A DNA stretch of 48,242 nt from Rhizobacter sp. (GTDB lineage Bacteria; Pseudomonadota; Gammaproteobacteria; Burkholderiales; Burkholderiaceae_C): contig JAJKJU010000036.1 in NCBI GenBank assembly GCA_021153565.1, positions 1-48,242 on the forward strand, written 5' to 3'. The translations under genes and the position numbers were made by a program. Below are positions 9,788 through 17,094 of this stretch, piece by piece (within the stretch, counting starts at the first letter, position 1; every line of letters starts with the position of its first letter). The notes beneath the pieces were generated by a model. The model saw nothing but the letters and a program-made list of their open reading frames with translations. It did not search any database and had not been told where the DNA came from.

Positions 9788-9948
9788 AGAGGCTGAGAGT
9801 ACTTCGATCATGCCCGCTCATCACGCCAAAAGACGCCTGCTCGTCGTTGCAAATGCTCGCCATAGTACGAGCTATGGCTGCGCTTTGCGCCTGGATCAGG
9901 CGCCTTTTGACGTGCTGCTCGGACACGCTCGAAATACTCTCAGCCTCT
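9788..9948 (+). repeat. 161-bp palindromic repeat, copy D (complete)
   Basis: This complete copy starts 44 bp after the ubiE stop. Its ends are AGAGGCTGAGAG and CTCTCAGCCTCT, and its tip is CCATAG-TACGAG-CTATGG. A 45-codon frame starting at an internal ATG (9810) stays open across it, but copy C breaks the same frame. It marks the border between the housekeeping block and the EPS locus. Confidence 0.93.
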
Positions 9949-10206
9949 GCCTGACCCCCAAAGTTGAAGCTTCTGCGCCCCCTCGTATGCGGGGGAAGCG
10001 CGCATGAACTTGGGGTTCTAATCGGCGCTCACAAGGGCAGGCTGGCTTGACGTGTTCCGCCTTGCTTCACCAGTACACTCGAAGATTGCCCGCGCGCTGT
10101 GCGAAATCTCTCTTGAATGCGGCATTTTTTATTGCCCCCACTTCCGCACAGTTGTCACCACACTTTGCAGCACACGATGACAGAAGGCTCCCGGAGACCG
10201 CCCACG
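9949..10206. other. Intergenic region upstream of the EPS core, with a long hairpin
   Basis: At 9955-10015 a compound inverted repeat occurs: CCCCAAAGTT pairs with AACTTGGGG, and inside it CCCCC pairs with GGGGG around a TCGTATGC loop. A TTGACG word at about 10047 could be a -35 box, but no convincing -10 box lies at normal spacing. A T-rich stretch (CATTTTTTATTG) occurs near 10124. This stretch presumably holds the promoter of the epsD-epsE-epsF-epsG-xrtB operon, but the exact site cannot be read from sequence. Confidence 0.35.
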
Positions 10207-11226
10207 ATGACTTCCACTCTCATGCTTTCTCGCCCCCTGACGACCGCCATGCGTGTTGCGGCCGTTGCCGTCGCTGTCTCGGCGGTGATGCTGGCAGGCT
10301 GTGGCAAGAAGGACGAAAAGAAGGCGTCGCAAACCGCGGCGCGCGTCAACAAGGAAGAAATCACCGTTCACCAGATCAACCATGTGCTGCAGGCGCAGCG
10401 TGGTCTGCCGCCCGAGCAAGCGGCTTCGGCGAGCAAGGTTGTTCTCGAAAAGCTCATCGACCAGGAGTTGACTGTTCAGAAGGCTGGTGAGCAAAAGATC
10501 GACCGCGACCCGAAAGTCGTCGCCGCCGTCGATTCCGCCCGCCGTGAAATCATTTCGCGCGCCTACATGGAAAAGATCGGTGCCGGTGCGCCCAAGCCGA
10601 GCCCGGAAGAAATCAAGAACTACTACGAGGAGAATCCCGCGCTCTTCAAGGAACGCCGGATATACAACTTGCAGGAAATCGTCATCGAAGCCAAGCCCGA
10701 ACAGCTCGCCGAACTGCAATCCCGCCTCGCAGCGTCGAAGGACATCAACGAGTTCGTGGACTACCTGAAGGCCAACAACATCAAGTTCGGCGCGAACCAG
10801 GCCGTCCGCCCCGCAGAGCAGTTGCCGCTCCCCCGCCTCGACGCCATCTCCAAGTTGAAGGACGGCCAGGCGCAGTTCGTGCCCACGGCACACGGCGCGC
10901 AAATTCTGGTGCTCGTGAGTTCGCGCAGCCAGCCAGTTGACGAGGAACGCGCGCGTGGTCCCATTGAAAGCTATCTCGTCAGCGAGCGCCGCCGCAAGCT
11001 CGTCGAAGACGATCTCAAGGCCCTGCGCAGTTCGGCCAAGATTGAATACGTGGGTGATTTCGTTCGCACCGACAAGCCGGCTTCCGCGCCGTCGACCGAG
11101 GTCAAGCTGACCAAGTCCCCGCTCACGTCGACGCCGTCGTCGGCACCGGAACCGATTCTGCCCGTCCAGCCCGCTTCCATGCCCACGGGCAGCACGCTGG
11201 AGCAAGGCATCAAAGGTTTGAAATAA
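10207..11226 (+). CDS. epsD: EpsD-type peptidyl-prolyl isomerase-like lipoprotein
   Basis: This belongs to the EpsD family, SurA/PpiD-like proteins always found with exosortase B exopolysaccharide loci. It has 339 residues from the ATG at 10207. The leader ends in a lipobox, VMLAGCGKK, so it should be a periplasm-facing lipoprotein. A long alpha-helical SurA-N-like region follows (VNKEEITVHQINHVLQAQ, then LIDQELTVQKA), then a parvulin-like region with a worn catalytic core, and a Pro/Ser-rich tail. Starts at 10117, 10177 or 10249 are also possible. I chose 10207 because GGAG lies just upstream; 10249 would also leave a complete lipoprotein signal. It probably helps fold or assemble the secretion complex. 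Confidence 0.88.
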   Translation: MTSTLMLSRPLTTAMRVAAVAVAVSAVMLAGCGKKDEKKASQTAARVNKEEITVHQINHVLQAQRGLPPEQAASASKVVLEKLIDQELTVQKAGEQKIDRDPKVVAAVDSARREIISRAYMEKIGAGAPKPSPEEIKNYYEENPALFKERRIYNLQEIVIEAKPEQLAELQSRLAASKDINEFVDYLKANNIKFGANQAVRPAEQLPLPRLDAISKLKDGQAQFVPTAHGAQILVLVSSRSQPVDEERARGPIESYLVSERRRKLVEDDLKALRSSAKIEYVGDFVRTDKPASAPSTEVKLTKSPLTSTPSSAPEPILPVQPASMPTGSTLEQGIKGLK

Positions 11227-11305
11227 CGAGAACGTCTGGCAGCGGGAGTGCCGATGCAGTGCTGGGGGCACGCTTGACACCAGCCGATGAAATATGAGGA
11301 CCACC

Positions 11306-12118
11306 ATGAGATCTTTTCTGAAGTACCTGCTGCTGTTCTGGTTTGGCATTTCCTCCGCGATCGCGCAAACCGCACTGCCCACTCAGCCGCGGCCTGAACA
11401 CACCCTTGGTCCAGGAGACGTGATTCGGATCGCGGTCTACCAGAACCCCGACTTGAGCGTCGAAACGCGCTTGTCCGAAAACGGCCAGATCACTTTCCCG
11501 CTGATTGGCGCCGTGTCGCTTGACGGCCTGTCCATCACGGCCGCCGAGCAGCGGATCGCCAAGGCTTTGCGTGACGGCAACTTCGTGCTGAAGCCGCAAG
11601 TCACGGTTTCGCTGCAGCAGGTTCGCAGTGCGCAGATTTCCGTGCTTGGCCAAGTCGGCAAACCCGGGCGCTACCCGATCGAAACTGTCGGCAGCAAAGT
11701 GTCAGAGATGATTGCCGCGGCCGGCGGTGTTTCACCGACAGGCTCCGACATCGTCACGCTCGTCGGCGCGCGCAATGGCAAGCCGGTGCGGCTCGAGATC
11801 GATCTACCTGCCATCCTGCAGGCGGGCAAGAACGAGCTCGACATCGTGGTCGCCAACAACGACATCCTGTACGTCGACCGCGCCCCAATGCTCTACATCT
11901 ACGGCGAGGTGCAGCACCCCGGTGCCACCCGCGTCGAACGCGGCATGACTGTGCTGCAGGCCCTCGCGGCCTCCGGGGGTGTCACGCAGCGCGGCACCGA
12001 GCGCGGCCTCAAGATTCATCGCCGCGATGCTTCCGGCAATGTGCGCATCATTCAACCCAACATGAACGACATGGTCGAACGTGACGATGTCATCTACGTG
12101 CGCGAGTCGCTGTTCTAA
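11306..12118 (+). CDS. epsE: Polysaccharide export protein EpsE (Wza-like)
   Basis: This is the outer-membrane or periplasmic export channel subunit of the EPS system, 270 residues. After a signal peptide (cleavage likely after SSAIA) comes the Poly_export domain (LGPGDVIRIAVYQNPDLSVETRLSENG in total, ITFPLIGAV). It is followed by two SLBB-type units (ISVLGQVGKPGRYPIE and YIYGEVQHPGATRVERGMT). No lipobox cysteine is present, unlike Wza. An ATG at 11294 is in frame, but GAGGA lies 5 bp before the ATG at 11306, so that start is preferred. It sits between epsD and epsF in the conserved order. Confidence 0.93.
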   Translation: MRSFLKYLLLFWFGISSAIAQTALPTQPRPEHTLGPGDVIRIAVYQNPDLSVETRLSENGQITFPLIGAVSLDGLSITAAEQRIAKALRDGNFVLKPQVTVSLQQVRSAQISVLGQVGKPGRYPIETVGSKVSEMIAAAGGVSPTGSDIVTLVGARNGKPVRLEIDLPAILQAGKNELDIVVANNDILYVDRAPMLYIYGEVQHPGATRVERGMTVLQALAASGGVTQRGTERGLKIHRRDASGNVRIIQPNMNDMVERDDVIYVRESLF

Positions 12119-12127
12119 GGCAAGGCC

Positions 12128-13543
12128 ATGAGTCCCCTGCAGGTGTTCCGGGCCATCTGGTCCAAGAAATGGCTGGTGCTGCTGATCGCGGTGATCGTGG
12201 CGGTGATCGGTACGGCGGTCACCCTGAAGCTTCCCAAGCAGTTCATTGCCGAAGCGTCGATGATCGTCGACGTGCGGGTGGACCCGATCATGGGGGCGCT
12301 TGCTCCGGGCCTGGCGTCGCCGGCGTACATGGCAACGCAGGTGGAAGTGCTCAAGAGCGACCGCGTGGCTTCGCGCGTCGTCAAGATGCTGGGCGTCGAG
12401 CGTTCGCCTGAAGCGGTGCGGCAGTGGCGCGAATCGACTGAGGCCAAGGTGCCGCTCGAACGCTATTTCGCTGGGCTATTGCAGCGCGGCCTGACGGTCG
12501 AGCCGGCACACGGCAGCAATGTGATCAGCATCAGCTTCGCTTCTCAGGACGCGGCTTTTGCAGCAAGCGCGGCCAACGCATTCGCGCAGGCGTATATGGA
12601 CGTCTCGGTCGAACTTCGCATCGAACCGGCGCGGCAGTCGGCGGTGTTCCTCGACGAACAGGTCAAGCTCCTGCGTACCAACCTCGAAGCGGCCCAGGCC
12701 AAGCTGTCGAAGTTTCAGCAGGACAAGGGCATCATCGTCAATGACGAGCGGCTCGACCAGGAAAATGCACGCCTGGGCACGCTGCTCGCGCAGCTCGGAA
12801 CGGCTGAGGGCGAATCGGTCGAGGCACAGACTCGCCAACGCAACACTGGCGGTGACACGTCGCCCGACGTGATGAGCAACGCTGCAGTTCAGGGGCTCAA
12901 AGCCCAACTGTCGCTCGCGGTAACCAAGCTGAGCGAACTCAGCAGCATCGTCGGCAAGAACCACCCGACTCGTGTACAGCTCGAAGCGCAGATCGCCGAA
13001 CTGAAGCAGCAGATCGCCAGCGAGATTCGTCGCGTTTCCGGCGGCAGTTCGGTCGTGGCTCGCGGTACCGGCCAGAAGATTGCTGAGTTGCGTAACCTCG
13101 TTGAGCAACAAAAGAAGCAGGTACTGTCGCTGCGTTCGCAGAAGGACCAGGTTTCCGTGCTCCTGCGCGACGTTGAAACGGCACAGCGCGCCTATGAGGG
13201 TGTCAGCCAGCGAGTGAGCTTGCTAAACCTCGAAGGACAGAACATGCAGGCCAACACGCGACTTCTGAGTCAGGCGGTGGAACCACTCTACCCGGCGCGA
13301 CCACGCGTCTTTGTCAACATCATCGGCTCGATCGTCGGCGGCTTGCTGCTGGGTATCGGTGTCGCGCTGTTGTGGGAAATGCTTGATCGTCGCGTGCGAG
13401 GCCCGCAAGACCTGCTTGCGACTGCTGGTGTGCCGGTGATCGGGGTCTTGCGTCCTGGTGACTCCAAGCGTCCGATCTTCCGGCAACTGACCTCCGGGCA
13501 ACGACTCGCCAAGCCTATGCTGAACGCCCCGGGAGCGCGTTGA
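12128..13543 (+). CDS. epsF: Chain length determinant protein EpsF (Wzz/PCP family)
   Basis: This inner-membrane polysaccharide co-polymerase of 471 residues controls EPS chain length with its kinase partner EpsG. An N-terminal membrane segment (WLVLLIAVIVAVIGTAVTL region) opens the Wzz domain. A long coiled-coil periplasmic part follows (QVKLLRTNLEAAQAKLSKFQ, then LRNLVEQQKKQVLSLRSQK). The second membrane segment lies near the C terminus (IIGSIVGGLLLGIGVALLW) after the usual proline-containing stretch PLYPARPR. The kinase domain is not fused but encoded by the next gene, whose ATG overlaps this stop by one base. Confidence 0.94.
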   Translation: MSPLQVFRAIWSKKWLVLLIAVIVAVIGTAVTLKLPKQFIAEASMIVDVRVDPIMGALAPGLASPAYMATQVEVLKSDRVASRVVKMLGVERSPEAVRQWRESTEAKVPLERYFAGLLQRGLTVEPAHGSNVISISFASQDAAFAASAANAFAQAYMDVSVELRIEPARQSAVFLDEQVKLLRTNLEAAQAKLSKFQQDKGIIVNDERLDQENARLGTLLAQLGTAEGESVEAQTRQRNTGGDTSPDVMSNAAVQGLKAQLSLAVTKLSELSSIVGKNHPTRVQLEAQIAELKQQIASEIRRVSGGSSVVARGTGQKIAELRNLVEQQKKQVLSLRSQKDQVSVLLRDVETAQRAYEGVSQRVSLLNLEGQNMQANTRLLSQAVEPLYPARPRVFVNIIGSIVGGLLLGIGVALLWEMLDRRVRGPQDLLATAGVPVIGVLRPGDSKRPIFRQLTSGQRLAKPMLNAPGAR

Positions 13544-14448
13544 TGAAGATGACAGTATCAGTGGCCACCGGCGCGCCGAGGGCCAACCGCTCAATCGGCG
13601 CGATCCTGATGGACAGCGGCGTGCTGACTCCGGAAAACGCAGAGCGAATCATCCTGTTCCAGAAAGAGAATGACATTCGCTTTGGCGAGGCGGCGATACG
13701 CCTGGGCATGCTGACCGAAGCCGACATCCAGTACGCGCTGTCGCGCCAGTTCTCGTACGCTTACCTGCGTGCAAGTGCAGAGAAGAAGTCGCTCTCCGAC
13801 GAGCTCGTGGCGGCGTATCAGCCTTTCAGCCCGCGGGTGGAGCAGCTGCGCGCGATCCGCAGCCAACTGATGCTGCGCTGGTTCGACAAGACCGAACAGC
13901 GTCAAGTGCTGACTGTCGTCGCAGCGGATGCCCGCGTGGGCCGCTCCTACCTCGCTGCCAATCTCGCGATCATCTTTTCACAGCTGGGCGAGCGAACGCT
14001 GCTGATTGATGCGGACATGCGCAATCCGCGACAGCACGAGATGTTCCTGTTGCAGAACAAGGTTGGGCTGTCCACTGTGCTTGCGGGCCGCTCGCGCGAC
14101 GAGGCCATCATTCGCATTACCGACCTCGCGGGGCTGTACGTGCTGCCTTCGGGGCCGATCCCGCCAAATCCACTCGAGCTTCTCAGCAAGATGAATCTGG
14201 ATGAATTCCTGATTCACGCGCGCGCAAGTTTCGACGTGATCATCATCGACACGCCTTCGTTGTCCGTGGGCGAAGATGCTGCCATGATCGCCGCGCGCAC
14301 CGGCTCGGTTCTCGCCCTGGCGCGTGCGGGCAAGACGCGCATCAGCGCATTCAACGACATGGTGCAAGGTCTCATCGAATCGGGTGTGGCCGTGGTGGGT
14401 TCCGTCCTCAACGACGTGCCCGAGCCCAAGCAGGTCAAGAAGAAGTGA
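13543..14448 (+). CDS. epsG: Chain length determinant protein tyrosine kinase EpsG
   Basis: This is the cytoplasmic kinase-like partner of EpsF, 301 residues. The N-terminal about 100 residues form a helical region seen in type II secretion ATPase N-domains (GAILMDSGVLTPENAERII). The BY-kinase/ParA-like domain follows: a degenerate Walker A, ADARVGRSYLAAN, where Arg134 stands in place of the usual Lys, then Walker A' LLIDADMRNPRQHE and Walker B VIIIDTPSL. The C terminus ends in KKK without a tyrosine cluster, so phosphorylation of its own tail is doubtful. A TTG codon lies just upstream in frame, but the ATG at 13543 makes the usual TGATG coupling with epsF. Confidence 0.93.
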   Translation: MKMTVSVATGAPRANRSIGAILMDSGVLTPENAERIILFQKENDIRFGEAAIRLGMLTEADIQYALSRQFSYAYLRASAEKKSLSDELVAAYQPFSPRVEQLRAIRSQLMLRWFDKTEQRQVLTVVAADARVGRSYLAANLAIIFSQLGERTLLIDADMRNPRQHEMFLLQNKVGLSTVLAGRSRDEAIIRITDLAGLYVLPSGPIPPNPLELLSKMNLDEFLIHARASFDVIIIDTPSLSVGEDAAMIAARTGSVLALARAGKTRISAFNDMVQGLIESGVAVVGSVLNDVPEPKQVKKK

Positions 14449-14455
14449 GCACGCA

Positions 14456-15343
14456 GTGAGCAGTACCGCCTCCGCCCGGAACAGCTTGCTGGTCGGCTCC
14501 GACCGCTACATGCCGTGGTTCGTCGTGCTTGTCGGCTTTTGCGCGATGTACGTGCCTGTTTACTGGTGGGCGGCTCAGGGCATCTGGCAATCGGATGATC
14601 ACGGACACGGTCCCATCATCCTCGCGGTGGTGGTCTGGCTGTTCTGGTCGATTCGCGGTCAACTGCTTGACACGCCTTCTGAACCCTCGCGCGCGTGGGG
14701 CTGGCCGATTTTTGCATTCGGCTTGCTGATGTACTTCACCGGGCGCGTCTTCAACATTTCCATTCTCGAAATCGCCTCGCAGATTCCTGTTGTCGCAGGA
14801 TTGCTGCTCCTGATGAAGGGGCCTGCGGCGCTGCGCCTCGCGTGGTTCCCGGTCATCTACTTCATCTTCATGATCCCGCTGCCGGGCATGCTGGTCGACG
14901 CCATCACTGGCCCGCTCAAGCAATGGATTTCCGCGATCGTCGAAACCATTTTGTACGCGGCAGGCTACCCGATCGCACGCAGCGGCGTGATCATCAGCAT
15001 CGGCCAATATCAGCTCCAGGTGGCCGATGCCTGCTCGGGCTTGCACTCGATGTTCAGCCTCTCCGCTCTGGGCACGTTGTTCATGTTCATCATGGCCCGC
15101 AAGAGCCGCTTGCATAACGCAATCATGCTGGCCTCGCTGCTGCCAATTGCCTTTGTTGCGAACATCGTGCGCGTGATGGTGCTCGTGCTCATCACCTACT
15201 ACCTCGGCGACGAGGCTGGGCAGGGCTTCCTGCACGGCACCGCGGGCATGGTGCTGATGGTCATCGCTTTGCTGATCTGCTTCCTGCTCGACGCCATGCT
15301 GGTGAAGGTGTTGCCTTCGGCCGAGGCTCGTCGGCTTCGCTGA
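14456..15343 (+). CDS. xrtB: Exosortase B (XrtB)
   Basis: This is an integral-membrane cysteine protease/transpeptidase that recognises PEP-CTERM C-terminal signals; type B travels with EpsD-EpsG. The 295-residue chain has multiple hydrophobic segments and all three catalytic residues: Cys193 in ADACSGLHSMFSL, Arg239 in NIVRVMVL and His260 in GFLHGTAGM. The start is taken as the GTG at 14456, 7 bp after epsG. The only nearby ATG, at 14513, would remove 19 residues before the first membrane helix. It ends 4 bp before repeat copy E. Its usual partner epsI is not next to it but 22 kb away. A likely substrate in the window is the protein at 43347-44078. Confidence 0.93.
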   Translation: MSSTASARNSLLVGSDRYMPWFVVLVGFCAMYVPVYWWAAQGIWQSDDHGHGPIILAVVVWLFWSIRGQLLDTPSEPSRAWGWPIFAFGLLMYFTGRVFNISILEIASQIPVVAGLLLLMKGPAALRLAWFPVIYFIFMIPLPGMLVDAITGPLKQWISAIVETILYAAGYPIARSGVIISIGQYQLQVADACSGLHSMFSLSALGTLFMFIMARKSRLHNAIMLASLLPIAFVANIVRVMVLVLITYYLGDEAGQGFLHGTAGMVLMVIALLICFLLDAMLVKVLPSAEARRLR

Positions 15344-15347
15344 CCTG

Positions 15348-15508
15348 AGAGGCTGAGAGTATTTCGACCATGCCCGCTCATCACGCCAAAAGGCCCCTGC
15401 TCGTCGTTGCAAATGCTCGCCATAGCACGAGCTATGGCTGCGATTTGCGCCTAGATCAGACGCCTTTTGACGTGCTGCTCGGGCACGCTCAAAAAATTCT
15501 CAGCCTCT
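15348..15508 (+). repeat. 161-bp palindromic repeat, copy E (complete), inside the EPS locus
   Basis: It begins 4 bp after the xrtB stop and ends 23 bp before the polymerase start. The ends are AGAGGCTGAGAG and TTCTCAGCCTCT, and the tip is CCATAG-CACGAG-CTATGG. Transcription from the epsD-xrtB operon into the sugar-assembly operon must cross this large potential hairpin, so it may act as a terminator, attenuator or RNA stability element. Confidence 0.93.
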
Positions 15509-15531
15509 GATCCCTCGTGCGTTTCTAGGTC

Positions 15532-17094
15532 ATGCCCGTTCATCTTCGAGCTCTCGTCGTCCTCCTGATCTTCGGGGTCGTGGTGTTCGCCTTGTCGCGG
15601 CGGGCCGCGACCGAGTTTGCGGTGGACCACAGCGACTTCAACCGTCGACGAAACCTGTGGTTCATCATCACAGCCGTGGCCTTCGTGTCGCACAGCTTCT
15701 GGCTGTTCATCTTCGTCGCTGCCATGACCATTCTTGTCATGCGCAGAGAAGAGTCGAACCCGCTGGCGATGTATGCGGTCGTGATGTTCGCCGTTCCGCT
15801 CATCTCATCGCCGGTGCCGGGGCTGGGGGTGTTCAACCAGCTGCTGGAATTCGACTACACGAGGCTGTTGTCACTGGTGCTGCTTCTGCCCGCCTATTTG
15901 CACGCAAGGCGCGAGGTCAAGTCGCACGGTGAAGGGTGGGCCATTGCGGACTTTTGCCTGCTTTCCTATGTTTTGGTGCAGTTGGGGTTGCGGCTGCAGT
16001 TGGACACGCTGACCAATACGCTGAGGTATGCCTTGTACGCGGTCATAGACGTCGGGCTTCCATACTATGTGGCAAGCCGCTCCTTGCGAAGCGCACGTGC
16101 ATACCGCGACGTCTTCATGAGTTTTTGCCTGGCGAGTCTTGTTCTCGGCCTGGTTGCCTGCTTCGAGGCAGTGAAGTACTGGCTGCTCTATGGCGACCTC
16201 ATCCACGCCTGGGGTCTGCACTGGAGCTATAGCAACTATCTGGGTAGAAGCGCATTGCTGCGGGCTCAAGGCCCGACGGGCCAGCCGATCGTGCTCGGTT
16301 GCATTTTCGTCGTCGCCATCGCGCTCTGCTTGGCGATGCAACGCTATGTCGTTCAGAACAGGCGGATCTGGTGGCTTGGGTTGTTCCTGCTTTTTGGCGG
16401 GCTCATTTCTACAGTTTCGAGAGGGCCTTGGGTCGCAGCGTTGGCCACACTCACCGTTTTCAAATTAACGGGGCCGAAGGCAGTGGGGGGGCTGTTCAAG
16501 TCGGGCCTCGTGCTTGGCGCGATCGTGGGTCTCGTGATGATGTCGCCGATGCGTGACACAGTCGTCGACCTCCTGCCGTTCATCGGCACCGTCGAAGCCG
16601 AGAACGTCGTGTATCGGCAACGCATGCTGGAGTCGTCTATCCAGATCATTCTTCAGAACCCCTGGTTCGGTTCCACCGACTATGTGTCGGAACTCATTGC
16701 CATGGATCTCGTGATCGGCGGCATGGTGGACATTGTCAATACCTATGTCGGCATCGGCTTGGCTAATGGCCTTGTCGGTCTTTTCAGTTTCATGGGTGTC
16801 TTCATCCTCGGTGGCATCTCCGTGTTCTGGAACATGATGCGTCTGCCTGACCCCGAATGCGAAGAGCGCACGATCGGTCAAGCGCTTCTCGCGTCACTCG
16901 TGGGGATCGCCGTTTCCATCGGGACGGTCAGCAGCATCACCTTCATTCCGTTGCTGTATTGGTTTGTTGCTGGACTTTGTGTTGGCTACTCGTTCATGGT
17001 GAAGCGCACGCTCGACACCATGTCGGCACCCGTCGAGAGGCCGGTCGATCTGCCGCAAGGTTTCCGTGCCGCCCCGAAGTCGCGGCCAACATGA
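15532..17094 (+). CDS. O-antigen ligase/polymerase-like membrane protein (Wzy-type)
   Basis: This is a 520-residue integral membrane protein with roughly a dozen hydrophobic segments. The Wzy_C-type motif GGLISTVSRGPWVAALATLTV lies mid-protein and is followed by a longer periplasmic stretch with YRQRMLESSIQIILQNPWFG, as in O-antigen ligase/polymerase proteins. In this operon it most likely polymerises flipped EPS repeat units in the periplasm. Sequence alone does not separate polymerase from ligase, but the absence of lipid A core genes favours a polymerase. Its stop overlaps the ATG of the next gene (ATGA). Confidence 0.85.
   Translation: MPVHLRALVVLLIFGVVVFALSRRAATEFAVDHSDFNRRRNLWFIITAVAFVSHSFWLFIFVAAMTILVMRREESNPLAMYAVVMFAVPLISSPVPGLGVFNQLLEFDYTRLLSLVLLLPAYLHARREVKSHGEGWAIADFCLLSYVLVQLGLRLQLDTLTNTLRYALYAVIDVGLPYYVASRSLRSARAYRDVFMSFCLASLVLGLVACFEAVKYWLLYGDLIHAWGLHWSYSNYLGRSALLRAQGPTGQPIVLGCIFVVAIALCLAMQRYVVQNRRIWWLGLFLLFGGLISTVSRGPWVAALATLTVFKLTGPKAVGGLFKSGLVLGAIVGLVMMSPMRDTVVDLLPFIGTVEAENVVYRQRMLESSIQIILQNPWFGSTDYVSELIAMDLVIGGMVDIVNTYVGIGLANGLVGLFSFMGVFILGGISVFWNMMRLPDPECEERTIGQALLASLVGIAVSIGTVSSITFIPLLYWFVAGLCVGYSFMVKRTLDTMSAPVERPVDLPQGFRAAPKSRPT

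Noticed and set aside
9810-9947. A 45-codon reading frame starting MPAHHAKR, open across several repeat copies
   Set aside because: Copy C carries TAA and TAG in the same frame, no Shine-Dalgarno is present, and the similarity between copies is equally strong outside the frame. It is best explained by the repeat itself.
10129-11382. A 417-codon antisense open frame opposite epsD
   Set aside because: epsD is supported by a lipobox and family features; the antisense frame has neither motifs nor a plausible start.
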